NCBI GenBank assembly: GCA_903920695.1
Contig: CAIXNB010000103.1
Coordinates: 1 to 56,698, forward strand
From: an uncultured beta proteobacterium
Lineage (GTDB): Bacteria; Pseudomonadota; Gammaproteobacteria; Burkholderiales; Burkholderiaceae_C
Length of the DNA stretch: 56,698 nt
Direction: 5' to 3'
The first letter of the stretch is position 1, and each line of letters opens with the position of its first letter. The position numbers and the translations under genes are program-made. The notes under the pieces were generated by a model that saw nothing but the letters and a program-made list of their open reading frames with translations, was not told where the DNA came from and did no database searches. Below are positions 16,101 to 24,162 of this stretch, piece by piece.

Positions 16101-17306
16101 GAGTTGCAAATGTTCGACCAGTCCTTTCGGCGCATGGGCCTGCAACTGCGCGCGGGCGGCGGGCTCGAAGGGCAAGCGGTTGGCAATCTGCGACAAGGCG
16201 CCCAGGTCGAGCTTGTCGGCCTTGAGTTCGCCACTGGCCATGACCTTGCCTTCGGCCCCAAGGTAGCTGACGCTGACATTGCCACCGGGCCAGTGCAGGC
16301 CATCGCGCGTGTCAAACTGCAGCGCCTGGGCTGAAAACTCAAAACCGGACGCCAGCAGCTTGCCGCCAAGTCGGCCCCGCACCGCCAGCAAGTCCAGCGC
16401 CTGTAGATCCTTGCCCAGCGTGACGCTGACTTCGCCCAAGGCCACATCGGCCAGTGCTGCCAGCACCTGACCCCGGCTGACATCGACCCACACCGTCAAT
16501 GCACCATTGCCCTGGTGCAAATCGACCCCGATTGGCGCGTAACGGCGCAATTCGGACAGGTCAACCCGCGCCAATTCAGCGTAGAGCTGGCCTTTCCAAT
16601 CACGCCACTGACCCTTGTGCAGCGACAGCAACGGCTGCTCAAACTGGCCACGCACACTGAAGCGGCTGCCCCAGGCCGGCGGCGGCGTAGCGTCGATGCG
16701 CATGTCATGGCGGCGCCCCCGGTTGCGCAGCACAATGTCCACCGCTGCCAGTGCCAGGGGCGGCGCCTCGCGCAATTCGTCAGCCCATTGGACCTTGCCG
16801 TTATGAATCACAAATTCGGTTTGCGAAAAGAACCAGTCCGCCGTTCCCAGGTCGGCTTCACCACCTTTCGAGAAATCGAGTCCGGCGACAAAGATCTTGC
16901 CGCTGCGATCACGTCGGATGTCGAGTTCCGGTCGGTCGATGTACAACTGCTCGAAACCAAGCCGCCAAAGCGAAGCTGGCGACAAGGCCGCCAGCACACG
17001 CGGCAGGCGCAGGGCGGTACGACCCTGGGCATCGAGCAACTGGACGTCGGTCAGCTCAAACGACGGAATCATGCCGGCCGAATGCGCGGTGATCGCGCCA
17101 ATTTGCACCGGAACCCCCAGCACGCTGGAGGCCTGCTGTTCGAGCCAAGGACGCAGCTCGTCGATTCGCGGCACAATGAGCCAATGCAAGGCCACCCAGG
17201 TCGCGCCAAAAAGAAACCAAGCGGCCACAGTCAAGCCCAGTGACCAGCGCGCGACGCGGGTCAGTATCTTCGGTGGTGATGAGGGGGCAGGCGTTGCGTC
17301 AATCAT
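13188..17306 (-). CDS. yhdP: YhdP family protein (AsmA-like giant envelope protein)
   Basis: A 1372-residue protein with one N-terminal membrane helix (~20-45). A very long beta-rich periplasmic part follows, and near the C-terminus the conserved AsmA-like block (NNLQMQGVNAAVLMDGKADFARETQ, split by family positions) and INAGTASLIASMINPAIGVGTF. YhdP and related AsmA-like proteins form extended hydrophobic grooves that carry phospholipids between inner and outer membranes (established for E. coli YhdP/TamB/YdbH). Length and end motifs match. The start at 17306 lies only 26 bases from the divergent glnE ATG. Its 3' end overlaps the sensor kinase, making a yhdP-kinase-regulator operon. Confidence 0.93.
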   Translation of the reverse strand: MIDATPAPSSPPKILTRVARWSLGLTVAAWFLFGATWVALHWLIVPRIDELRPWLEQQASSVLGVPVQIGAITAHSAGMIPSFELTDVQLLDAQGRTALRLPRVLAALSPASLWRLGFEQLYIDRPELDIRRDRSGKIFVAGLDFSKGGEADLGTADWFFSQTEFVIHNGKVQWADELREAPPLALAAVDIVLRNRGRRHDMRIDATPPPAWGSRFSVRGQFEQPLLSLHKGQWRDWKGQLYAELARVDLSELRRYAPIGVDLHQGNGALTVWVDVSRGQVLAALADVALGEVSVTLGKDLQALDLLAVRGRLGGKLLASGFEFSAQALQFDTRDGLHWPGGNVSVSYLGAEGKVMASGELKADKLDLGALSQIANRLPFEPAARAQLQAHAPKGLVEHLQLTWQGPLEAWRQYQAKGLVSQLELDLTPSSPGVRGGRVEFDFNQSVGRASVSIANGSLSVPGVFDEPLIPVAQLSSEARWQVNDERIAVQLPNLKFSNADAQGEAQIKWETSDPAKSGAHSRFPGVLDLQATLSRADGTRVYRYLPSLIHRPVRDYVHDAIQAGSVRAARFRVRGDLHDMPFTDPKLGEFRISADVQNASYAYVPRRLQPKDALPWPALTQLSGELVFDRAALQIKGAQARMGATANLQVNKVEALIPDLKHAVVAVTAEVRGPLNEALGVVNGSPLGEMTGRVLARAVAGASADYRFKLSLPIASIEKSTVQGSVTLAGNEVQITPDTPRLTRARGVVNFSDHDFSIVGGQATMLGGDVRLEGGSVAVPALGPARNGPSMLIRASGTVSAEGLRQARELGFVARLAQQASGSAAYTAVLGLRRGEPELLVTSNLQGLGSNLPPPFAKSAESVLPLRLETALLRDQLLPMANGQLRLRDQFTLDIGRLASLVYVRDLSGPEPRVLRGSVGVGLSAQESVPMPEEGVAANINLNALDLDAWSAWLTHAAGASLVDNPSTSVSSGYMPSSVALRARDLTVAGRRFNNVVVGASREGLLWRANLDASELNGYLEYRAPSGAGAGRVYARLARLTIAASAANEVEALLNEQPASVPALDIAVDDFELRGKRLGRLEIEAINRGPGTAGRDGGTREWRLNKFNISTPDAVLTASGNWASLNAPGAVDGTVPSRSALARRRTVLNFKLDIADGGALINRFGMKDVVRRGRGKMEGQIAWLGSPFSLDYPSMSGAFAVNVENGQFLKAEPGIAKLLGVLSLQSLPRRLTLDFRDVFSEGFAFDFLRGDVVIEQGIAKTNNLQMQGVNAAVLMDGKADFARETQDIKVVVVPEINAGTASLIASMINPAIGVGTFLAQLFLRRPLIEAATQEFHIDGSWSDPKITKIDRKAAPADGGPEASGKAKELAR

Positions 17307-17332
17307 GGAAACCCGTAGCTATGACAGGAATT

Positions 17333-20035
17333 ATGACCGGCCCAGCTTTAGCCTTGCACTCGCGCTTTTGCCAGCGCGTGCGCCGCCGTTTTGAAAGCCA
17401 GCTCGAGCTGCTGCCGCCCGGTCTGCCGGACCCAATTACCATGGCGCAGAGCTTCGCGGCCTTGAAGGCCTTGGGTGGCGATAGCGCCAGCGCCCTGCGC
17501 ATCACACGCCAGCTGGTGCTCGAGCGCCTGTTGTGTCTGGACTGCGACGCGCAGGCATCCTTGCAGCAGGTCACGCAGGCCATGACCAGCCTGGCCGAAT
17601 TCTCGCTACAGCGGGCCTGCTCCGACGTGCAGCAGGCACTCGACCAAAACCATGGCAGCCCCGGCACGGCCAGCGGCGCGCGCGCCCTGCTCTGGGTCGT
17701 CGGCATGGGCAAGCTCGGCGCGCGTGAACTCAATGTTTCGAGCGACATTGACCTGATCTACATCTACGACGAAGACGGCGAAACCAGCGGTAATGCCCAA
17801 GGGCGCGGCCGCATTTCGAATCAGGAATACTTTGCCAAGGCAGTGCGCGCCATCTACGCGCTGATCGGCGACAGCACCGAACACGGATTTGTCTTTCGGG
17901 TCGACCTGGCGCTGCGCCCGAACGGCAACTCGGGGCCGCCAGCGGTTTCGCTCGGCGCGCTCGAAGAGTACTTTCATGTCCAGGGTCGAGAGTGGGAACG
18001 TTTCGCCTGGCTCAAAAGCCGGGTTGTGGCGCACCTGGGCGGCAGCGACAACCGCGCTGCCCAGAAGCTGCGCGACGTGGTGCTGCCCTTTGTCTTTCGG
18101 CGCTACCTTGACTACAGCGTGTTTGATTCGCTGCGCGTGCTGCACCGACAGATTCGCGAGCACGCGAGCAAGCGCAGCAGCGGACGTCCGGAACGCGCCA
18201 ACGACGTCAAGCTCGGGCGCGGCGGCATTCGTGAAATCGAATTCATCGTCCAGTTGCTGCAAGTGGTACGCGGCGGCCAATTCCCCGAACTGCGCACACG
18301 CGCCACGCTCAGTGCGCTGCCGCGTTTGGCCAAAGCGGGCTTGATGCCCAAGGCCAGCGCCGAGGCCCTGGCACTGGCCTACGACTTCCTGCGCCGGGTC
18401 GAACACCGCATCCAGTACCTCGACGATCAGCAGACCCATGTCTTGCCAACGCAGGATCAGGATCTGGACTGGATAGCCGCCGCCATGGGTTATGGCGATG
18501 TGTCGGCGTTACTGGGCGAACTCAACACGCACCGCGAGTTGGTGGCTCAGGAATTCGATTCGCTACTGGGCGGCGGCGCAGAAAAGGACTGCACGGCCTG
18601 CAACGGCAACAAAGCCAACGCGGTCGCTCCCGGATTTGACGAATTGCTGACTCAACTGCCCGCCGACTTCCGCGCGCGCGTCGCGTCCTGGCGCGAGCAC
18701 CCGCGCGTGCTGGCGCTGCGCGAAGAATCGCGTGCCCGCTTGCTGCGCCTGCTTTCGCGCACCGCGCAATGGGTTGAGGAAGGCCTGGTCACAGAAACTG
18801 CGGCCGTGCGCCTGGCCGACTGGATCGAGCCGCTGCTGCGCCGCGAAAGCTACCTGGCGCTGCTGCTGGAACGCCCGAACGTGCATGAACGCCTGCTGCG
18901 CATATTGGGGGCGGCGCGCTGGCCAGCGCGCTACCTGTTGCTGCACCCGGGTGTGATCGACGAGCTGGCCAACGCCGACATGCTCGACGAACGTTTCGTG
19001 CCGGCCGAGTTCGAATCGGAACTCGAACACCGCCGCAAGTCGCTGGCCGGCACCGGCGAAGACGATGATGGAGCCCTGCTCAACCTGCTGCGCCGTGCCC
19101 ACCATGCCGAAGTATTTCGCACCCTGGCGCGCGACATCGAAGGCCGTCTGTCAGTGGAACAGGTGGCCGACGACCTGAGCTCGCTGGCCGAAGCGATATT
19201 GCGCGTGACGACGCGCTGGTGCTGGAGCCGCCTGGCCAAGCGCCACCGCGACAACCCGCAATTCGCCATCATTGCCTACGGCAAGCTCGGCGGCAAGGAA
19301 CTCGGCTACGGCAGCGATCTGGATATCGTGTTTGTCTATGAAGACGAGGATGAACGTGCCGGGGAAATCTATGCTGCCCTGGTGCGCAAGCTGATCAACT
19401 GGCTGACCGTCAAGACCGGCGAAGGTGATCTCTACGAGATCGACACCGATCTGCGACCGAACGGCAATTCAGGCCTTCTGGTCACCACCTTCGACGCCTA
19501 CGCCAACTACCAGCAGCAGCGCGGCAGCAACACGGCCTGGACCTGGGAGCACCAGGCCATGACGCGCGCGCGCTTCGTGCTCGGCAACGATGCACTGCGG
19601 CAGCGCTTCGATGCCATCCGCAAGGCCGTCATCACGGCGCCGCGCGTTGCACAAGACCTCAAGCAGGAGATCATCAACATGCGCAACCGGGTACGCAGCG
19701 CGCATCCGGTGCGGGGCGAGCACTTCGATGTCAAGCACAGCCCCGGCGGCATGATCGACGTCGAGTTCGTCATGCAGTACCTGGTGCTATGCCATGCGGC
19801 GGCGCACGACGAACTGACGGCCAACACCGGCAACATCGCCCTGCTCGAAACCGCCGAACTGCTCGGCTTGTTGCCGCACGGCGTCGGTCATGCTGCTGCC
19901 AGCGCCTACCGCGAACTGCGCCACATTCAACACCGGGCCCGCCTGAACGAAGAACCAACCCACGTTGATCTGTCGGAACTGACAGCGCAGCGCGACGCCG
20001 CGCTGACGCTGTGGAATACCGTTTTGGGCACGTGA
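17333..20035 (+). CDS. glnE: Bifunctional glutamine synthetase adenylyltransferase/adenylyl-removing enzyme GlnE
   Basis: A 900-residue enzyme that adenylylates and deadenylylates glutamine synthetase under PII control. Two nucleotidyltransferase domains are visible: the N-terminal one with NVSSDIDLIYIYDED and RVDLALRPNGNSG, and the C-terminal one with YGSDLDIVFVYEDED and DTDLRPNGNSGLL. Linker and regulatory helices lie between. The start is placed at ATG 17333, preceded by AGGAA at close spacing; the in-frame ATGs at 17240 and 17321 would overlap yhdP or lack a ribosome site. The length is close to the E. coli protein (946). It is divergent from yhdP and convergent with scpB. Confidence 0.95.
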   Translation: MTGPALALHSRFCQRVRRRFESQLELLPPGLPDPITMAQSFAALKALGGDSASALRITRQLVLERLLCLDCDAQASLQQVTQAMTSLAEFSLQRACSDVQQALDQNHGSPGTASGARALLWVVGMGKLGARELNVSSDIDLIYIYDEDGETSGNAQGRGRISNQEYFAKAVRAIYALIGDSTEHGFVFRVDLALRPNGNSGPPAVSLGALEEYFHVQGREWERFAWLKSRVVAHLGGSDNRAAQKLRDVVLPFVFRRYLDYSVFDSLRVLHRQIREHASKRSSGRPERANDVKLGRGGIREIEFIVQLLQVVRGGQFPELRTRATLSALPRLAKAGLMPKASAEALALAYDFLRRVEHRIQYLDDQQTHVLPTQDQDLDWIAAAMGYGDVSALLGELNTHRELVAQEFDSLLGGGAEKDCTACNGNKANAVAPGFDELLTQLPADFRARVASWREHPRVLALREESRARLLRLLSRTAQWVEEGLVTETAAVRLADWIEPLLRRESYLALLLERPNVHERLLRILGAARWPARYLLLHPGVIDELANADMLDERFVPAEFESELEHRRKSLAGTGEDDDGALLNLLRRAHHAEVFRTLARDIEGRLSVEQVADDLSSLAEAILRVTTRWCWSRLAKRHRDNPQFAIIAYGKLGGKELGYGSDLDIVFVYEDEDERAGEIYAALVRKLINWLTVKTGEGDLYEIDTDLRPNGNSGLLVTTFDAYANYQQQRGSNTAWTWEHQAMTRARFVLGNDALRQRFDAIRKAVITAPRVAQDLKQEIINMRNRVRSAHPVRGEHFDVKHSPGGMIDVEFVMQYLVLCHAAAHDELTANTGNIALLETAELLGLLPHGVGHAAASAYRELRHIQHRARLNEEPTHVDLSELTAQRDAALTLWNTVLGT

Positions 20036-20118
20036 TTCGTCATGGCGACGCGTAGCCCCTATGGAGCGCAGCGCAATACGGGATTGGCAGCGCTAAAACT
20101 GCCGCGCCTGGTGCTCGT

Positions 20119-20898
20119 TCACGTGCCGTTGAATACTGGCTTTCGTTTTTCCTTGAAGGCCCGAATGCCCTCTTGATAATCCTGGCTGTCATAAACCAGC
20201 CGACGCAAACCCTGAACCTTCTCGAAACCGCGCGGCGTCAGCGGCTTGGCACCGGCCAGTACGCGCAACTGCTCCTTCATCACAGAAATACTGAGCGGCG
20301 CGTTGGCCGCAATCGTTGCCGCCATGGCCAGGGTGAAAGCTTCCAGATCGCCGGCCTCGATCACATGGTTGATCATGCCGACACGCTCGGCGCGCTCGGC
20401 GGAGATCGGGGCGGCGGTAAAGGCCAATTCCTTCACAATGCGCAAGCTCGCAGCACTCATGAAAGTCATCATGCCGCTGACGTTATAGGGCACACCAAGT
20501 TTGGCCGGGGTCACGGCAAAGCTTGAGTTCGGCGTTGCGATGATGATGTCGCAGGCCAGCACGACTTCAACCGCGCCGCCCCAAACGCCGCCGTCAATCA
20601 TGGCAATGACCGGGGCGTGACAGTTCTCGATCGAACGCACGAGTTCACGCAGCGGATCGCTCCAACCCAGCGGATCGCGGCCATCGGTCGGAAGCTCGTT
20701 AACGTCATGGCCGGCCGACCAGACTTTGCTGCCGGCTTGCGCCCGAAGAATCACGACGCGCGAATTCGCGCTCTGCAGCTGTTCAAAGCATTCCATCACC
20801 TCGGTTACCAGGGAATGGCTTAGCGCATTGTGCTTGGACGGCTTATTCAGACAGATGGTGGTGATGTGCCCATCGTGGGCTACCTTGATGAAATCCAT
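20119..20898 (-). CDS. scpB: Methylmalonyl-CoA decarboxylase (crotonase fold)
   Basis: A 259-residue crotonase-family protein closely resembling E. coli ScpB/YgfG. Matching blocks are SKVWSAGHDVNELPTDGRDP, GGVWGGAVEVVLACD, KLGVPYNVSGM (with the active-site Tyr of LGVPYN), VKELAFTAAPISAERA and VYDSQDYQEGIRAFKEKRKP. The family enzyme decarboxylates methylmalonyl-CoA to propionyl-CoA. No methylmalonyl-CoA mutase gene is in the window. The gene is convergent with glnE; the 83 bases between them show only a short GGCAG/CTGCC hairpin. Confidence 0.88.
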   Translation of the reverse strand: MDFIKVAHDGHITTICLNKPSKHNALSHSLVTEVMECFEQLQSANSRVVILRAQAGSKVWSAGHDVNELPTDGRDPLGWSDPLRELVRSIENCHAPVIAMIDGGVWGGAVEVVLACDIIIATPNSSFAVTPAKLGVPYNVSGMMTFMSAASLRIVKELAFTAAPISAERAERVGMINHVIEAGDLEAFTLAMAATIAANAPLSISVMKEQLRVLAGAKPLTPRGFEKVQGLRRLVYDSQDYQEGIRAFKEKRKPVFNGT

Positions 20899-20952
20899 GA
20901 AAACCTTCAGTACGGGCAGGAAAAGAAGCGCGTGGACGTCGGCGTCTGTGCG

Positions 20953-22194
20953 TCAAGCTGAGGCGCGAGCAAGCGGCGTCAGCCACTGCAGCAGTTGCTG
21001 CGTCACCTCGGGGCTGCCGAGCAGCGCCATGTGGCTGGTGCGGTAGACGATGTGCTGCGCGGTTTTGGCAAAGGCCAGCGTGTGTCGCGGATCGGTGTGT
21101 TGACCGAGGGCGCTGTGCAAAGGCACCAGGCCGTCGCCGAGCAGGCGGTCCGCCAGCAGGCTGCGCATGGCCGCTGTCGTGGCCGCCACGGTGTAGCAGG
21201 CCACCGCATCGGGCAGCGGCAGCGGCTCCCGGCTGTCGGGTTTGCGCCGAAAGCGTTCATGGCCCTGCCAGTCGGCGTCCTGCACATGGCCGTAACGCAG
21301 ATCGGTGATGCCAGCGCTTCGCAACTGGGCCAGCCGCACAAACGGGCGCGTATAGGCTGAGCTGCCAAGGATGACATCGACCCAGTTGCCAGCGCGCTCG
21401 AGCGGCGCGCCGTGGTGCGGCGTGCCGAGAAAAACGATGGCCTTCAGACTGTCAGGCCAACGCAGTTGCGCCTGCCGCGCACAGTGGACGGCACTGCGTA
21501 TCAGCAAACCACCCATGCTGTGCGCCAGCACCGTGATGTCCTGCAAGGGCACCGGCCAGTGCGTCAACAGTTGCTCCAACTGGGCGGCGAGTTCATGCCC
21601 GTTTTCCGAGACATGAAGACCGGAGTTGTAGCGCAGATAAACCGGGGTGTAGCCGAGTGCGGCCAAGGCATCTGCATGGCCCGGTGCGCCCCACTGCAAA
21701 TCGTTCATGCACAGGCCATGGAGCAGCAGCAACACCTTGCCGCTCGCCTCAGGCATGGGCGGCAGCGCCTGCCAATCGAGCACCTGGCCCTGGTAGCGCA
21801 GCGTCATGGGCGTGGCCAGCGCATTGCCGTCGGCACGCAGGCGGTCGCCCATGACGCCATTGAGTGCGGCCAGCACGGCTTCGCGTTGCGGGGAACCGGG
21901 TGCGGCCTCATCCGCCATTTCGAGCACCGGCGCCAGCTTGCTCAGCAGTGTCTCCAGACCGTCGCCGACCAAGTTCGTAATGCCGCGCACGCTCTGGTAC
22001 ACCAGACCTGTCAGACCGCGCGTTTGCCCATCAGCCTTGCCACCGGGCACGCCCATGGTGGCCCAGACCGATTGGTGCACGCCTTCGGCAATGGTGGCGA
22101 CAGCCGTCGTGGCTTGCGTCGCCAGTTGCGCCACAGCGCGCAAATCGGAAAGGCGCCAGTGGCTGGCGGGCTTGCTGGCAGCGGGTTTGTTCAT
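20953..22194 (-). CDS. Alpha/beta hydrolase (PGAP1/lipase-like)
   Basis: A 413-residue hydrolase. The N-terminal ~140 residues carry hydrophobic helices and a charged region. The alpha/beta-hydrolase core starts at VLLLLHGLCMNDLQW (oxyanion-hole HG), followed by the nucleophile elbow in VLAHSMGGLLIRSAV and LGTPHHGAPLERAG, typical of PGAP1/triacylglycerol-lipase-like esterases. A terminal His region is present (HIVYRTSHMALLGSPEV). There is no obvious signal peptide, so it is probably cytosolic or membrane-attached. It lies six bases downstream of the solute-binding protein gene. The substrate is unknown. Confidence 0.8.
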   Translation of the reverse strand: MNKPAASKPASHWRLSDLRAVAQLATQATTAVATIAEGVHQSVWATMGVPGGKADGQTRGLTGLVYQSVRGITNLVGDGLETLLSKLAPVLEMADEAAPGSPQREAVLAALNGVMGDRLRADGNALATPMTLRYQGQVLDWQALPPMPEASGKVLLLLHGLCMNDLQWGAPGHADALAALGYTPVYLRYNSGLHVSENGHELAAQLEQLLTHWPVPLQDITVLAHSMGGLLIRSAVHCARQAQLRWPDSLKAIVFLGTPHHGAPLERAGNWVDVILGSSAYTRPFVRLAQLRSAGITDLRYGHVQDADWQGHERFRRKPDSREPLPLPDAVACYTVAATTAAMRSLLADRLLGDGLVPLHSALGQHTDPRHTLAFAKTAQHIVYRTSHMALLGSPEVTQQLLQWLTPLARASA

Positions 22195-22199
22195 GGCAC

Positions 22200-23234
22200 T
22201 CAGCGCGGCAACGACTCGACCTCTTTGGTCCAGCGCTCCAGCAGACGCTTGCGTTCCGCCGCCTTGCCGTACTTCTCGAAGTCATACTTGATCAAGCGCA
22301 CGTTGTCGAGCAGCGGGATGCGCTCATCGAGTTTGAAGGTCTTGTTGGCCGGCACCTGCAGGCTGTTGACCTGGGCGCCAATGGCCTGCCCTTGCGGGCT
22401 CATGAGCCAGTCGTAATAGCGCTTGGCGGCCTCCTTGTTGCGCTGGCCCTTGACCATGGCGATGCCGCCCACTTCGTAGCTCGTGCCCTCGCACGGCGCC
22501 GTGGTCTTGACCGGGTACTTGTTGTGGCGCCAGCCGTCAAAGCCGAAGATGAAGCTCACGCCGATCGCCACTTCGCCCTTGGCCACATTGGGCGCCTGCG
22601 CCTGGCCGCTGCGCGTGTAGTTGCTGATGTTCTTGTGCAGCTTCTTCATGTAATCAAAAGCCGGCTCTTCACCCATCAATTGCACCAGGCCGGCCAGGAT
22701 GGTGTAGGCCGTGCCGCTGGAGGCCGGGTGCGAGATTTCGATGTCGCCCTTGTATTCGGGCTTGATCAGATCGACCCAGCATTTGGGCTCGGCCAGTTTC
22801 TTTTTCTTCAGCACTTCGGTATTCCAGCCAAAGCCGATGGCCGAGGTGTAAAAGCCGCCGACCATGTTCTGCGTCATCGCGTACTGGCGCACGCTCCAGC
22901 TCTGCAGATCATTGAGGTAGGTGGGCCGATAAGGTTCCAGCAAACCCAATTCCGCCGCCTGCAAGAAGGGGTCACCAGTGCCGCCCCACCAGATGTCGGT
23001 CTTGGGGTTGGCCGCTTCGGCGCGCAACTGTGCAGCGGCCTCGCCGGTGGCCTTGTGCGACTGCAAGACCTTGATGCCGGTGGCACGCGTGAACTCCAGC
23101 GATGCGCGCTCGCACCAAGGCTGGTCGGTGCTGCAAATAGCGTTGACCGTGGCCGGCGCCGCGTTCTGCGCCTGCACCGCGCAAGCTGCCACGAGCGCCA
23201 GGGTCGGGACATATTTCAAAACTTGGAACTTCAT
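22200..23234 (-). CDS. ABC transporter extracellular solute-binding protein (COG1840/AfuA-like)
   Basis: A 344-residue periplasmic binding protein. The signal peptide KYVPTLALVAACAVQAQ ends near residue 23. The mature protein shows the type II binding-protein pattern of the iron/phosphonate/2-aminoethyl group (KTDIWWGGTGDPFLQAAELGLL, then WNTEVLKKKKL and SHPASSGTAYTILAGL). The ATG at 23234 follows GGGGGAAAAGC, so the upstream in-frame ATG at 23273 is not used. No permease or ATPase gene lies nearby, so it is an orphan that must work with a transporter encoded elsewhere. The ligand cannot be read from the sequence. Confidence 0.85.
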   Translation of the reverse strand: MKFQVLKYVPTLALVAACAVQAQNAAPATVNAICSTDQPWCERASLEFTRATGIKVLQSHKATGEAAAQLRAEAANPKTDIWWGGTGDPFLQAAELGLLEPYRPTYLNDLQSWSVRQYAMTQNMVGGFYTSAIGFGWNTEVLKKKKLAEPKCWVDLIKPEYKGDIEISHPASSGTAYTILAGLVQLMGEEPAFDYMKKLHKNISNYTRSGQAQAPNVAKGEVAIGVSFIFGFDGWRHNKYPVKTTAPCEGTSYEVGGIAMVKGQRNKEAAKRYYDWLMSPQGQAIGAQVNSLQVPANKTFKLDERIPLLDNVRLIKYDFEKYGKAAERKRLLERWTKEVESLPR

Positions 23235-23259
23235 GCTTTTCCCCCAGGTTAAGTTGGTA

Positions 23260-24162
23260 TTAAAAATGTTCATGCGGTGCCAGGTAACGCCACTGGCCTA
23301 CTGGCAAATTGCCCAGCATCACGTTGCCGATTCGCACACGCTTGAGGCCGACGACCTTGAGGCCGACGAGTTCGCACATGCGCCGAATCTGGCGCTTCTT
23401 GCCTTCGGTCAGCACCACGCGCAACTGCTCGGGGTTCTGCCAGCTGACCTTGGCCGGCTTCAACGTCTGACCATCCAGGCTCAGCCCGTGACGCAGGCGC
23501 GCCAAGCCTTCGGCGGGGAAAATCGCCTGCACATTGGTGCTGACCGGGTCGCCATCATTGATCTGCAACAGCCGGTCGGGTTGGCCATCGGGTTCGATGA
23601 AGCCGGTGTAGCTGACGCGCACCAGATACTCCTTCTCCATCACCGAGTCTTCGCCGATCAGTTGGCGCGCGACGCGGCCATCCTGCGTCAGCACCAAGAG
23701 ACCGATCGAATCGATGTCGAGCCGACCGGCCGGCACCAGGCTTTGCAACTGCTTGGGGTGAAAGAAGAAGCGCGCGTTGTCCTCAACCCAGCGGTTCTGC
23801 GGCTGGATCAGCGTGATGGCGGACTGATGCCCGTCCTCGGCCTGGCCGCTGACGATGCCCATCGGCTTGTTGAGCAGAATCGTCACCTGATTGGCTTGCT
23901 GGCCCTGAGCCTGCTTGGCGATCTCGATGCGCACGTCGGGTGTCACCTGCATGCCCATGGTGGCGATTTCGCCATTGACCTTGACCCAGCCGCGACCAAT
24001 CCAGTCGTCAGCCTCGCGGCGCGACGCCAGACCGAGTTCGGCCATGCGCTTGTTCAGACGCAGCGTGCCGCTGCTGTTGACCCCAGCCGACGCGGCTGGA
24101 GCACGGCCGGGTGGCGGCGTGGCGCGGCGAAACGTGGGCGGGGTTTTGCTGGAATCGGTCAT
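23260..24162 (-). CDS. 23S rRNA pseudouridine synthase (RluF/RluB-type)
   Basis: A 300-residue RsuA/RluB-family pseudouridine synthase. The N-terminus has a basic unstructured stretch, then an S4 RNA-binding domain (LRLNKRMAELGLASRREADD). The catalytic domain has its Asp in AGRLDIDSIGLLVLTQDG and the C-terminal LTEGKKRQIRRMCELVGL. Sequence style is closest to RluF (modifies U2604 and tRNA-Tyr in E. coli), but RluB/RsuA cannot be excluded by eye. The ATG overlaps the carboxypeptidase stop by four bases, indicating one transcript with the gene upstream. Confidence 0.88.
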   Translation of the reverse strand: MTDSSKTPPTFRRATPPPGRAPAASAGVNSSGTLRLNKRMAELGLASRREADDWIGRGWVKVNGEIATMGMQVTPDVRIEIAKQAQGQQANQVTILLNKPMGIVSGQAEDGHQSAITLIQPQNRWVEDNARFFFHPKQLQSLVPAGRLDIDSIGLLVLTQDGRVARQLIGEDSVMEKEYLVRVSYTGFIEPDGQPDRLLQINDGDPVSTNVQAIFPAEGLARLRHGLSLDGQTLKPAKVSWQNPEQLRVVLTEGKKRQIRRMCELVGLKVVGLKRVRIGNVMLGNLPVGQWRYLAPHEHF

